The notes under the pieces are model-generated. The model did not search any database. It was given only the letters and a program-made list of their open reading frames with translations, and was not told the origin of the DNA. Positions 11,965 through 22,095 of a DNA stretch of 64,000 bases are shown piece by piece. The stretch is taken from assembly GCA_947426305.1 (NCBI GenBank), contig CANEDP010000003.1:47915-111914 (forward strand), read 5' to 3'. The stretch comes from an uncultured Clostridia bacterium (GTDB lineage Bacteria > Bacillota > Clostridia > TANB77 > CAG-508). Positions within the stretch are counted from its first letter, which is position 1, and the number at the start of each line of letters is the position of its first letter. The position numbers and the translations under genes are program-made.

Positions 11965-13365
11965 CTAGCCAATTGCTCCTTCTAATTCCAGATTAATCAA
12001 ATTATTCATCTCAACCGCATACTCCACTGGCAATTCCTTCGAAATCGGATACGCAAATCCTCTTACAATCATCGCCTTGGCGTCTTCCTCTGACAACCCA
12101 CGACTCATCAAATAAAAAATCGTTTTATCACTAATTTTTCCAATTTTCGCCTCATGTGAAAACTCTACTTCGTCAGTTTGAATATCATTTACAGGAATCG
12201 TATCCGAAACCGAAATATCATCTAGCATCAGCGATTCGCACGATACTGACGATTTCGAATGTTTCGCCTTTTCGCCAATTCGAACCAACGAACGATACGT
12301 GCATTTTCCGCCATTTTTCGAAATCGACTTTGCATTTACTACGCTCGCCGTATTTTGCGCGTTATGCACCACCTTAAATCCATTATCCAAATTCTGCCCT
12401 TTTCCAGCAAAAGAAATTCCTGTAAATTCAGTCTTCGCGCCTTCTCCATTCAAAATACTCATTGGATAAAGCATCGAAATTTTCGAACCAAACGAGCCAG
12501 ATACCCATTCCATTTTTGCATTTTTGCCAACAATTGCTTTTTTCGTATTCAAATTCAGCATATTTTTCGACCAATTTTCAATCGTCGAATAACGCAAATA
12601 GCTATTGTCTTTCACATACAATTCCACACAACCCGCATGAAGATTGACTTTATTATATTTTGGCGCCGAACATCCTTCAATAAAATGTAGACTTGCACCT
12701 TCATCTACAATAATCAGCGTATGCTCGAATTGCCCAGATTCTGGTGAATTCAAACGAAAATACGATTGAAGAGGAATATCCACTTTCACACCTTTTGGTA
12801 CATACACAAACGAACCTCCTGACCAAACAGCGGCATGAAGAGCCACAAATTTATGGTCATAAACAGGAACACATTTCATAAAATGTGTTTTCACCAATTC
12901 TGGATATTCACGGACAGCAGTTTCCATGTCGGTATAAATGACGCCTTGGTCGAGCAACTCTTTTTTCATGCTGTGATATACGACTTCGGAATCATATTGT
13001 GCGCCAACACCAGCAAGAGAGGTTTTTTCCGCTTCTGGAATGCCTAATTTGTCGAAGGTATTTTTGATGTCTTCTGGGACATCTTCCCAAGAATTATTTA
13101 ATTTTGATTTAGGACGCACATAAGTAGCAATTTCATTCATATCTAACTCGGATAAATCTGGTCCCCAAGTTGGAAGTTCTAGCTTGTTATAAACTTCCAA
13201 GGCTTTTAGGCGTAACTCAAACATCCAATCTGGATCGTTTTTTTGAAGCGAAATTTCTTCAATGATTTCCTTGGTTAGACCTTTTTTGATTTTAAAATCG
13301 TATTCGTCTTTGTTTTTGAAATCATAAATATTTCGGTTGATTTCATCGATATTGGTTTTTGACAT
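11965..13365 (-). CDS. sufB: Fe-S cluster assembly protein SufB
   Basis: FVALHAAVWSGGSFVYVPKGVKVDIPLQSYFRLNSPESGQFEHTLIIVDEGASLHFIEGCSAP. Confidence 0.96.
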   Translation of the reverse strand: MSKTNIDEINRNIYDFKNKDEYDFKIKKGLTKEIIEEISLQKNDPDWMFELRLKALEVYNKLELPTWGPDLSELDMNEIATYVRPKSKLNNSWEDVPEDIKNTFDKLGIPEAEKTSLAGVGAQYDSEVVYHSMKKELLDQGVIYTDMETAVREYPELVKTHFMKCVPVYDHKFVALHAAVWSGGSFVYVPKGVKVDIPLQSYFRLNSPESGQFEHTLIIVDEGASLHFIEGCSAPKYNKVNLHAGCVELYVKDNSYLRYSTIENWSKNMLNLNTKKAIVGKNAKMEWVSGSFGSKISMLYPMSILNGEGAKTEFTGISFAGKGQNLDNGFKVVHNAQNTASVVNAKSISKNGGKCTYRSLVRIGEKAKHSKSSVSCESLMLDDISVSDTIPVNDIQTDEVEFSHEAKIGKISDKTIFYLMSRGLSEEDAKAMIVRGFAYPISKELPVEYAVEMNNLINLELEGAIG

Positions 13366-13420
13366 TGGTTTTTCCTTTCTGATTATTGTTTTGTTTTAAA
13401 AAAATAAGCACTTACTAATC

Positions 13421-13478
13421 TTCTGCCGTGTTTTAGCGGTTGTGAATACTTGACTTTTATGTTAATTTATGGTATAAT
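13421..13478 (+). promoter_or_regulatory. Promoter-bearing repeat, copy 1 (TTGACT 13450 - 17 bp - TATAAT 13473)
   Basis: Near-identical to 13737..13804; -35/-10 with 17-bp spacer. Confidence 0.75.
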
Positions 13479-13521
13479 TATAATAAGTAGCTGTTGTTTA
13501 GTCTAGAAAAAGGAGATGCGT

Positions 13522-13641
13522 ATGAATATATGGGAATATTTTCTAGAGCATGATAAGTTAGTCTGGGAACACTGGCCTATCATAGCAATTCTTGCAGTTG
13601 TGGCAGTTATTGCTGACCATTTTAGTAACAAAAAGAAATAA
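13522..13641 (+). CDS. 39-aa small membrane protein
   Basis: MNIWEYFLEHDKLVWEHWPIIAILAVVAVIADHFSNKKK*; GGAG upstream; follows promoter repeat. Confidence 0.6.
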   Translation: MNIWEYFLEHDKLVWEHWPIIAILAVVAVIADHFSNKKK

Positions 13642-13736
13642 TTGTTCCTAGTCAGCATTTATTGCTGACTTTTTCTATCCTTTGCGTTTTTCTCCCTGAT
13701 CCTATTTTTTCTCAATAAATTCTCCAAAAATGTGTA

Positions 13737-13804
13737 CTTAGTAATCTCCTGCCGCGTTTTACCAGTTGTATATACTTGACTTTTATGTTAATTTATGGTA
13801 TAAT
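13737..13804 (+). promoter_or_regulatory. Promoter-bearing repeat, copy 2
   Basis: Same sequence (CTTAnTAATCTyCTGCCGyGTTTTA...TTGACTTTTATGTTAATTTATGGTATAAT) upstream of a second small membrane ORF. Confidence 0.75.
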
Positions 13805-13851
13805 AGATTGGTAGTAATTGTATTGCACTATTGCACAAATGGAGGGTATTT

Positions 13852-14025
13852 ATGAGAAAAATTTTTGGATACTTTGGCCCTACAATTCTTTTTGCAATCT
13901 TTTGTTATTTTATTGGCAAAATCACAAAAGTTACAATTGATTGGAGTGGTTTTCCACTCATTTGGTTCCTTAATGTGATGCTTTATTTACCTTTTGATGA
14001 AATGGCTGATAGGCAAAAAACATGA
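13852..14025 (+). CDS. Small two-TM membrane protein
   Basis: MRKIFGYFGPTILFAIFCYFIGKITKVTIDWSGFPLIWFLNVMLYL...; GGAGG upstream. Confidence 0.6.
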   Translation: MRKIFGYFGPTILFAIFCYFIGKITKVTIDWSGFPLIWFLNVMLYLPFDEMADRQKT

Positions 14026-14051
14026 TTGCTCGGTTGGTTGACTCTTGTCAA

Positions 14052-14796
14052 TCAACCGTTTTTTATATTCCCCATATCCATTCTCCTCAATCTCCCTCGC
14101 CAATTCTTGACTTCCTGTTTTGACAATTCGTCCATCTACCAAAACGTGCACAAAATCTACTTTCAAACTATGCAAAATTTTCGTATTATGCGTAATGATT
14201 AAAACACTATTTTGCTCATTTTTGAACATTTCAATTCCTTTGGAAACGGTTTTGATGGCATCAACGTCAAGTCCAGAGTCGGTTTCGTCCAAAATGGCAA
14301 GTTTGGGATTTAGCACAAGCATTTGCAAAATCTCGTTTTTCTTCTTTTCTCCTCCAGAAAACCCCACATTTAGGCTTCTTTCCATGTTTTTGGGATCCAT
14401 TTTGAGTTCTTCCATATATTTTTTTAGTTCGTCACGAAATTCAAATACTTTCACCGATTTTCCGGTAGTTTTATTTTTGGCATATTTCAAGAAATTGGTC
14501 ACCGAAACGCCCGGAATTTCTTCTGGCAGTTGAAATGACATGAAAATTCCTTTTCGGGCGATTTCGTCGGTTTTCAAATTCGTAATATTTTCATCTTCAA
14601 AAAATATCTCACCTTTTGGTTTTTGATACATTGGATGATTTAAAATCGCATTGGCTGTTGTGGTTTTTCCAGAACCGTTTGGTCCCATGATGACATGAAT
14701 TTCGCCTTTTTTGATCGTAAGATTGATTCCTTTTAAAATTTCCTTATTTTCTGCATTGGCATATAAATCCTTTATTTCTAATAAATTTTCCCCCAT
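14052..14796 (-). CDS. sufC: Fe-S assembly ATPase SufC; possible CGGT (14055-14058) immediately before TGA
   Basis: LLEIKDLYANAENKEILKGINL...GPNGSGKTTTANAIL...GFSGGEKKKNEILQ; with +1 shift ends EYKKG* (247 aa), otherwise extends to 13987. Confidence 0.9.
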
Positions 14797-14807
14797 AATT
14801 TTTCCTT

Positions 14808-15254
14808 TCAATTTTTGTTGGTTCTTCGTGCGCAACATCGGCATTTTTCTTTGGTTACGTCATAATTGCAGTCTAGGTCTGCTAAATCTAAGACTTTGTG
14901 GATGTATTTAGCAAGTTGGTTGATCGTTTCGTCTTGAATGACCGATTTTATGTTTTCTGCTTCCGCTTTAGCTTGTTCTTCTTTTAAATTTAGCACATCT
15001 TTTAAAAATAAAAATACGATATCATATGCTTCTAAAATCTTTTTGGCTAAGTCTTCGCCAAATTCTGTGAGTTCGATTGTGCCGTAGGTTTCGTAAGTTA
15101 ATAAGCCTTTGTCTTTGAGATTGTGCACGGCTTTATTGACACTAGCTTTGGTACAATTCATTTTTTCGGCAATGTCGGTCATACGCACTCGTCCATTTTG
15201 CTTTTTTAGGACATACATCGTCTTCAAATATTCTTCCAAAGATTTTGAAATCAT
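14808..15254 (-). CDS. DtxR/MntR/IdeR-family metal-dependent transcriptional regulator
   Basis: SLEEYLKTMYVLKKQNGRVRMTDIAEKMNCTKASVNKAVHNLKDKGLLTYE. Confidence 0.88.
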   Translation of the reverse strand: MISKSLEEYLKTMYVLKKQNGRVRMTDIAEKMNCTKASVNKAVHNLKDKGLLTYETYGTIELTEFGEDLAKKILEAYDIVFLFLKDVLNLKEEQAKAEAENIKSVIQDETINQLAKYIHKVLDLADLDCNYDVTKEKCRCCARRTNKN

Positions 15255-15374
15255 ATACATCTCCTTGTTTGTTAATCTTGGTTAACATTATATAACAACC
15301 TAAATTGTTTGTCAAGGCTAACATTCGTTTTTAATGCTAAAATTTTTTCATAAAATATCTTTTGAGAAAGAAAT

Positions 15375-15403
15375 TGCCCATATGCGTAATACACATATGG
15401 GCA
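15375..15403 (-). terminator. Perfect inverted repeat TGCCCATATG...CATATGGGCA downstream of the 15414 ORF
   Basis: 10-bp arms. Confidence 0.5.
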
Positions 15404-15413
15404 TATCAAATGA

Positions 15414-15842
15414 TTATTTTTTATGAGAAGAAATATACTGTGCATATCCTTCTGCAATCGCACTTATAAGATTCTTGTCATCTAGTTTCTCTCTTGCAAG
15501 CCACTGAAGATACTCTAACGACTCAGCATTTTTAATCTCTTTTGCAGTAAAAGTGAATGAACACCCCTCATAGGTTTTCCTTTCCGCTTTTAATCTTTTC
15601 CAGTAAACTCTTTTCGTTTTGCAGATTCCCTCAAATATCTCCTTCATTTTTTCTCCTGTTTCAAGTTCAGCATACAATTCTTCCAATGAAGTTGCCTGAA
15701 GAATTCTTTCTGGTGGGAGGTTTACTGCCCGATCAAAAAAACAGTACAATTGACCAGGCCAATAGTCTTCGCTATCCAGCACTTTTTCCATCAGTTCCCT
15801 TAGTTCTTCAATTGCATTGTCTAAATTCCGTGTATCATTCAT
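15414..15842 (-). CDS. Hypothetical protein; reads two in-frame CGG codons without a shift
   Basis: ORF MNDT(CGG)NLDNAIEELREL...CFFD(CGG)AVNLPPERIL...; own promoter at 15912-15940. Confidence 0.6.
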   Translation of the reverse strand: MNDTRNLDNAIEELRELMEKVLDSEDYWPGQLYCFFDRAVNLPPERILQATSLEELYAELETGEKMKEIFEGICKTKRVYWKRLKAERKTYEGCSFTFTAKEIKNAESLEYLQWLAREKLDDKNLISAIAEGYAQYISSHKK

Positions 15843-15911
15843 AATCATTTCTCCTTTCATTTCTGAAAAAAATTATAGTTTTCATATTTTTTAAAATCTT
15901 TTGTTATATTA

Positions 15912-15940
15912 ATCATACCATATTATGTCGATTTTGTCAA
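15912..15940 (-). promoter_or_regulatory. Sigma70-type promoter TTGACA-N17-TATGAT
   Basis: TTGACAAAATCGACATAATATGGTATGAT on minus strand; near-identical to 33938-33966. Confidence 0.7.
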
Positions 15941-15945
15941 TATTT

Positions 15946-17778
15946 TTACTCAAAAAACTTCTCAAATTCCTCACTTGAAATTTTCTCTCTTTCTAACAAT
16001 GCCTGTGCCACTTTATCCAAAGTCTCCATATTTTCTAGTAAAATACGTTGTGCAGTAACATAAGCATTTTCAATCAAAACTTGAATTTGATTTCCCACTT
16101 CATCAATCACGTGTTCGCCAAAAATTTGAAGTTCGTATGGATCATCTACTTTTAGCGAAACAGGACCTAATTTATCGTCCATGCCGTACACAGTTAGCAT
16201 ATCTTTGGCAATTCCAGTGGCAACTTCAATATCGTTGCTTGCACCAGTCGAAATTTCGTTTAGTGCCACTTTTTCTGCGGCTCGACCGCCCATTAAGGCA
16301 ACCATTTTTTCCAACAATTCTGTTTTAGAAACATAATATTTATCTTCGTTTGTTTTATACATCGTATAGCCACCTGCTGCGCCTCTTGGGATAATCGAAA
16401 CCTCTTTGACATCAGTTTGTGTCTCCAAAAATTTGCTGACAACAGCATGACCTGCTTCGTGGTAAGCCGTCAATTTTTTATCTTTGTCGGAAATGACACG
16501 ATTTGCTTTTTCCAAACCAACAGTTACTTTTTTGACTGCATTTTCGACATCATCGTTGGTAATGGCATTGTGATTTTCTCTTGTGGCAATGATGGCTGCT
16601 TCATTTAGAATGTTGGCAAGCTCTGCACCTGTAAAACCTGCTGTATCACCTGCAATGGAGCGGAAATCAACATCATCAGCAAATTTTTTGTTTTCGCTGT
16701 GTAATTTCAAAATGGCTTCTCTTCCATTTAAATCTGGTGTTGGAATTGTAATTTGACGGTCAAATCTACCTGGACGTAGCAATGCTTTATCAAGCATTTC
16801 TGGGCGGTTGGTCGCTGCTAAAACAATGACGGTTTCTTCTGTATCAAATCCGTCCATTTCGACTAATAATTGGTTTAATGTTTGATTATTTTCGGTTTCA
16901 GCGCCACTATTGCTGGTTCTTCTTGCGCCAATGGCATCAATTTCGTCAATAAAAATGATGGCTGGTGACATTTTTTTTGCTTTATCAAATAATTTTCGAA
17001 CTCTGGAAGCGCCAAGTCCAGCAAACATTTCGATAAATTCTGAACCGCTCATGGAAATAAATGGAACACCTGCTTCGCCTGCAATTGCTTTGGCAATCAA
17101 GGTTTTACCAGTTCCTGGTTTTCCATAAAGTAAAATTCCTCTTGGAATTTTCGCACCCATATCAAGATAGGCTTGTGGCTTTTTTAAGAAATCAACAATT
17201 TCAATGAGTTCACCTTTTTCTTCATCTAAACCTGCAATATCTTTAAATCGAACATCCGATTTTTTGTTACTTTCTCCACCATAAACTTTTTCTTTGTCTC
17301 CGCCAAAACCTTGCATTTTAAAAATCATGAGCATTAGGGCAACTAATAATATCGTTGGTAATAGTGAAAATAACGTTTCTGCCACTTTTAGCAGTTGATT
17401 AGTACTTTCTTGCGTTAATTCGATTTCAAGACCGTTTTCGTCAACTTTGGTTTGAACTAATTCGATAAAGGCTTGCACACTTGGTACAATGACTCTTTTT
17501 TGCCTGTCTTTTTCGTTTTCCTCAGTTCCTGGTTCACCATTTTCGAGTGTTTTGTAGGTAATGGTAACACTAGCACTTCCTGTTGTCATTTGAATTTTCT
17601 CGATTTTGCCTTGGTTCATATCCTGAATTAACTCTGTATAGGCTAGTTCTCTATCTTTTTGACTGATTTTTCCGTAGTATAACATTCCTGCAATGACTGC
17701 AATAAATAGAATGATACATACTATGGAATAAATCACTTTATTTTTATTGTTTTCTTTATTTTCTTTGTTATCTTTCAT
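15946..17778 (-). CDS. ftsH: ATP-dependent zinc metalloprotease FtsH
   Basis: [38 protein letters not shown]. Confidence 0.97.
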   Translation of the reverse strand: MKDNKENKENNKNKVIYSIVCIILFIAVIAGMLYYGKISQKDRELAYTELIQDMNQGKIEKIQMTTGSASVTITYKTLENGEPGTEENEKDRQKRVIVPSVQAFIELVQTKVDENGLEIELTQESTNQLLKVAETLFSLLPTILLVALMLMIFKMQGFGGDKEKVYGGESNKKSDVRFKDIAGLDEEKGELIEIVDFLKKPQAYLDMGAKIPRGILLYGKPGTGKTLIAKAIAGEAGVPFISMSGSEFIEMFAGLGASRVRKLFDKAKKMSPAIIFIDEIDAIGARRTSNSGAETENNQTLNQLLVEMDGFDTEETVIVLAATNRPEMLDKALLRPGRFDRQITIPTPDLNGREAILKLHSENKKFADDVDFRSIAGDTAGFTGAELANILNEAAIIATRENHNAITNDDVENAVKKVTVGLEKANRVISDKDKKLTAYHEAGHAVVSKFLETQTDVKEVSIIPRGAAGGYTMYKTNEDKYYVSKTELLEKMVALMGGRAAEKVALNEISTGASNDIEVATGIAKDMLTVYGMDDKLGPVSLKVDDPYELQIFGEHVIDEVGNQIQVLIENAYVTAQRILLENMETLDKVAQALLEREKISSEEFEKFFE

Positions 17779-17796
17779 ATTCTTAAGCTCCTTCCT

Positions 17797-18798
17797 TTAT
17801 ATTTCTGAACCGTCTGGTTCTTCATTGGTAGGTTTTTCATCCGATTCTGGCAACTTTTTTTCTTCTGGTTTTTTATTTTCCTTTTTGTCTTCTTCTTTTT
17901 CTTCTGGTTTTTGCAATTCTTCGTGTATTTTCTTCTGTGTTTGAATAATTCTGCCCACCTCTACTTCTTGTTTTAACAAATCAGATTTAATCATCAAAAT
18001 AACCGCCACAACATACACATAAGAAATGAGCAAATAGACAACGCGAAAATATTGTGTGTAAAATCCTGTCATGTAATTAGCAATGTTGTATAATATGCTT
18101 AAAATAATGGATAATGTCAAGGCATAAATGGAAATATTAAATCCGTGTTTCCATAGCATATGAATTCTGCAAACGCGAGCAACAATGAGTGAAAAAATGG
18201 TAATCATCAACCAATCAATAAATGTAGAAACAAGTTCAATGATATACATACTTAAGCAAACAGCTATAAAAATCGTAATCCCAATTCCCATCATACCAAT
18301 GCTTTCGACCTCTTCTACTAATTTTGCTTTATTAAGAGTAATAATTCCATATTGTTTGGATAAATCAGCCAATTGATATTCCACTTCGGAATTTCCGCTT
18401 TTATAAAAAACTTTATTTTGTAAGAAAATCAAACCAGAAGATTTGACTTGAGTTTTATATTCCTGCAACATCTCGTCTGTGATTTCGTCTGTCGTGTCCG
18501 CAATTAGGCAAAAATCATATTCACTATCATAAGCATATACTTTTTCTGAAAAATTTAAAGTTCCATTTTCATAAGAAAAATCCCCCATTTCGTTTTTCAC
18601 ATATTGATATCCTTTGTGAATTTTCTGTATGGCATCAAACGTCTGAATTCCGGAAATCACAAGTGCTAAAACAAGTACAATGAGAAAGAAATATTTGACA
18701 GCAATCAATGGCTTTTCTTCTACAAAAAGGCTGTAGTTTTCCAAGCTTGCCACCGCAATTTTGATTCTTGAGAAAAATCCAATTTTTTTATTTTCCAT
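17797..18798 (-). CDS. DUF1189-like membrane protein
   Basis: Multi-TM protein with FFSRIKIAVASLENYSLFVEEKPLIAVKYFF. Confidence 0.6.
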   Translation of the reverse strand: MENKKIGFFSRIKIAVASLENYSLFVEEKPLIAVKYFFLIVLVLALVISGIQTFDAIQKIHKGYQYVKNEMGDFSYENGTLNFSEKVYAYDSEYDFCLIADTTDEITDEMLQEYKTQVKSSGLIFLQNKVFYKSGNSEVEYQLADLSKQYGIITLNKAKLVEEVESIGMMGIGITIFIAVCLSMYIIELVSTFIDWLMITIFSLIVARVCRIHMLWKHGFNISIYALTLSIILSILYNIANYMTGFYTQYFRVVYLLISYVYVVAVILMIKSDLLKQEVEVGRIIQTQKKIHEELQKPEEKEEDKKENKKPEEKKLPESDEKPTNEEPDGSEI

Positions 18799-19910
18799 TA
18801 TATATACTCCCTTCTAATCATACTGTTTATGTGCATTGGTGGAATGTCCAAGATCACTTCGTCATTTAGTGATACGTCGCTACCTGTGATGTCAATAACT
18901 GCATGATACATTCCGATTCTTCCTATTATATTATATTTTTTATCATTAATCAAAATTTTTAAACGATTATCTTTAAAAAATCTTTTCAATTCGATCCCCA
19001 CTGCCAAAACATTTTCTTTGAATGAAAAAATATCACGCATCTTTTTCATATTTAAACCATCCATATAACCAACTGGAATGATGGCTATTTTGGTTTCCTT
19101 TTTGGTTCGATACATATTTCCATAACTAATATTATATCCTTTTGGAACACTTTTTATTTCTTGAATGCTTGATTTAACTTGTCCAATTTTGACCAAATTG
19201 GGAACTTCGATAAGCGTTCTTCCTTGAAACAACGAACCAATTCTGATAGCATTTAGATTCATACTGTTGTATTTTAAAAATGCTGTCGATTCGGAACAAT
19301 GAAGCATTCCAGGATTTTGCCCTTCTTTTTTTAAAAATCCAATGACATCGATAAAATGTTCAAATTGTTTTTTGGTAAATTTTTCGTTCATTGGTTTGGC
19401 AAAATGTGTATAAGTTCCTGTGATTTTTAAAAAATCACACATTTTGAAACTCTCTAAAATATCGTTTAAGTTGGTGGATAGAAAGCCATATCGTCCAAAT
19501 CCTGTATCGATTTTGATATGCGCCTTTACTGATTTGTCTTGGCTTTGCGCAATTTTTTCTACGATTTCGATTTGTTCTTTGGAACTAATCGTCAAAGTAA
19601 TTTCATTTTCAATTAGCCTCGCCAATTCTTTTTCTTTTGCTATTGGTGTGAGCATCAAAATTTCCTCTTTAACACCTGCTTGTCTTAAAGCAAGTGCTTC
19701 TTCTAAATTAGCAACGGCTAAAAAATCAATTCCATTGTTAATCAAAAATTTTGAATATTCGACTAAACCAAGTCCCATTCCGTTGCCTTTTACAACGGCA
19801 ATGATTTTGGGAAAGTTTGCGCTATCATCTTTACCTAGAGAATATAGACGATTTTTGATAATTTGCAAATTATTTTTTAAGTCTTTGCGACTAATGACTA
19901 GTTTTTTCAT
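18798..19910 (-). CDS. alr: Alanine racemase
   Basis: IIAVVKGNGMGLGLVEYSKF, IDTGFGRYGF, GRIGMYHAVIDITG. Confidence 0.9.
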   Translation of the reverse strand: MKKLVISRKDLKNNLQIIKNRLYSLGKDDSANFPKIIAVVKGNGMGLGLVEYSKFLINNGIDFLAVANLEEALALRQAGVKEEILMLTPIAKEKELARLIENEITLTISSKEQIEIVEKIAQSQDKSVKAHIKIDTGFGRYGFLSTNLNDILESFKMCDFLKITGTYTHFAKPMNEKFTKKQFEHFIDVIGFLKKEGQNPGMLHCSESTAFLKYNSMNLNAIRIGSLFQGRTLIEVPNLVKIGQVKSSIQEIKSVPKGYNISYGNMYRTKKETKIAIIPVGYMDGLNMKKMRDIFSFKENVLAVGIELKRFFKDNRLKILINDKKYNIIGRIGMYHAVIDITGSDVSLNDEVILDIPPMHINSMIRREYI

Positions 19911-19961
19911 AGGCCTCCTTTTCCACCTTCTACATCATCTACCTGTTTTATTGCTGATTGA

Positions 19962-20282
19962 TTACATTAAATTTAAGAAATATCCTACAACTCCAATTAT
20001 ACTTCCTAAAACAATAGACATAACAGTCATCGCTATCGGACTTTTTTTATCTTCTTTAGCTACTAGAATCATTACTGGAATAGCCATAAGTACAGAAACA
20101 ATTCCTCCTCTTAACCACCATAGATTAGCAAACCAATCTATGCTAAAAATTACAAAAGGAACGATTAAATAATACACAAATGCTGAAACAATAGAATATT
20201 TATCAATTTTCATTTTAATCATTGGTAATACATCAATTACTCCTGCAACGATTCCAATTAATAATGTTAATAAAAAGTTCAT
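19962..20282 (-). CDS. Hypothetical membrane protein
   Basis: Hydrophobic ORF, multiple TM. Confidence 0.5.
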   Translation of the reverse strand: MNFLLTLLIGIVAGVIDVLPMIKMKIDKYSIVSAFVYYLIVPFVIFSIDWFANLWWLRGGIVSVLMAIPVMILVAKEDKKSPIAMTVMSIVLGSIIGVVGYFLNLM

Positions 20283-20642
20283 TTATTTCACCTCCTTTTT
20301 ATATGTTTTATTACAAGCTTTACAAGTAATTTCAAGCTTATATTTTTTTAAATTTTTATCTAAGATTGTGATTAAAGGGGATTCATCAGAAGAACAACAT
20401 AGTCTATTCTTTATTGTTACTAATTCATCTGTAGATATTTTCCCTTCTTCACTATCTTCAAAATTTATAAATGCACTTCCATTATTTCCACAATTGCATT
20501 CATAGTTTAATTTTAAATTATCATAAGTTACATAACATAAATATCCAATATTCTTATTGCATTTTTCACAATACATCCAACCTCCATAATTAGTCGCTAG
20601 TCTAGTATTTACTAATTCTTTACTTTTTAATACTCTTGCCAT
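20283..20642 (-). CDS. Hypothetical protein with zinc-ribbon-like Cys pairs
   Basis: CEKCNKNIGYLC, CNCGNNG, CKACNKTYKK. Confidence 0.5.
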   Translation of the reverse strand: MARVLKSKELVNTRLATNYGGWMYCEKCNKNIGYLCYVTYDNLKLNYECNCGNNGSAFINFEDSEEGKISTDELVTIKNRLCCSSDESPLITILDKNLKKYKLEITCKACNKTYKKEVK

Positions 20643-20685
20643 AACTTTTATCTCCTTTCAAAATAATTGTAAGTTATATTCAGCA

Positions 20686-21009
20686 TTATTCGATAGCACC
20701 TGCTATTACTTTGTTCAAAAAATACATTGTGCTAGATATAATTTTTTGATTTTCCACTTTGTCAATCTCAATTCTATAGCCTAAACCTTTGTATACTTCT
20801 TTACTATAATTTTCATACTCTCTTAATTCACTAGATACAGCAAAAATAGGCTCTCTAAAACTAGTTACTCGATTCCTATCAATAGACAGAATCGTACAAT
20901 ATAACGCAACTAAACTAATAATAATTGCTAATACAATTTTTAATGTTTTTTTGCAAAACTTAACCACTAACAGCATGGCGATGATTAATAAAATAAAAAT
21001 TCCTAACAT
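20686..21009 (-). CDS. Hypothetical membrane protein
   Basis: N-terminal TM segments. Confidence 0.45.
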   Translation of the reverse strand: MLGIFILLIIAMLLVVKFCKKTLKIVLAIIISLVALYCTILSIDRNRVTSFREPIFAVSSELREYENYSKEVYKGLGYRIEIDKVENQKIISSTMYFLNKVIAGAIE

Positions 21010-21060
21010 ACTTTTTCTCCAAATTACATCATCAAAATTTATGATTATAAATCATCGTCC

Positions 21061-21624
21061 TTAAAATTTTTGCTCCATCTCTACAATCTCTTGCAATAAC
21101 GCAGGAAATTCAGTATATCCAGCCTGGGCATTAAAGTGACCAGAGTTAGGTATAAAATGCAATGTAATCCCCAGTTTTTCTGCTAAACTTTTTCCATTTT
21201 CTAATGCCACATAGGGGTCGTTGTCTGAATGAAAGGCAACAAAATGTTTCGCACTTTTTTTAATTTTATTCCAATCAAACTTAAAGCCACTAAACGCTAC
21301 ATCACGCTCATAATATTTAATTGGCTTTATACCAACTGGTGTTCCAACGAAAAAAGCAGCCTTAATTGGATCGTTAAGTTTTTCAAGGATTCTTAAAGTA
21401 AATACCCCACCCAAACTATGTCCAATGAGTATTGTATCTTTGTTAATTGGGTAATCTTTCAAAACATCAAACCATTCTGAAATTTTTGCCGGAACAACTG
21501 GTGGTGAAGGAAATTGTGGAACATTAACCATATAATCCTTTTGCTCTAATTCTTTTTTCAGCCATGGAAACCAATTTTCTTCTGGATAACCTTCTGTCCC
21601 ATGAATAATAATTGCATTTTTCAT
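21061..21624 (-). CDS. Alpha/beta hydrolase (RBBP9/YdeN-like)
   Basis: MKNAIIIHGTEGYPEENWFPWL...TILIGHSLGGVFTLRIL. Confidence 0.85.
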   Translation of the reverse strand: MKNAIIIHGTEGYPEENWFPWLKKELEQKDYMVNVPQFPSPPVVPAKISEWFDVLKDYPINKDTILIGHSLGGVFTLRILEKLNDPIKAAFFVGTPVGIKPIKYYERDVAFSGFKFDWNKIKKSAKHFVAFHSDNDPYVALENGKSLAEKLGITLHFIPNSGHFNAQAGYTEFPALLQEIVEMEQKF

Positions 21625-21657
21625 AAATATATACCTCACCTTCAAATTATCTCATTC

Positions 21658-22095
21658 TTACACCAACTTCATAACTCCATAAGCAATAAACGGACTTGCA
21701 TATATTGTAACATAAATCAAACTAATCCAAGGTTGATAATCGATGTAAAATTCCTTTGCCGTCAGCGACCACGGATGTTTTATCACTACCCAACCAAACC
21801 AATCAAAAATCACCGTAATCGTTCCCCAAATAAGCGATGTCATCATGGCATCTTGCAATGTGATATTTTCTAGTCCACTTAAATACAAATAAGCAAAAAT
21901 GGGAAATACAATCATATTATAAAGTGGATGCCAAGGTTTCGTTTTTTCATATCCTTCACCCATTCCGGGACTTTCTTTCATTGATTTCATGTGCAATACA
22001 CAAATATTAAAAATCGTATGTAATATTCCAATTAACGTAACAATCATGTACGCTATCCAATACCAAAGCATAGAAAATCCAAAATTTTGCATCAT
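21658..22095 (-). CDS. Integral membrane protein, unknown function
   Basis: Four predicted TM segments. Confidence 0.5.
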   Translation of the reverse strand: MMQNFGFSMLWYWIAYMIVTLIGILHTIFNICVLHMKSMKESPGMGEGYEKTKPWHPLYNMIVFPIFAYLYLSGLENITLQDAMMTSLIWGTITVIFDWFGWVVIKHPWSLTAKEFYIDYQPWISLIYVTIYASPFIAYGVMKLV

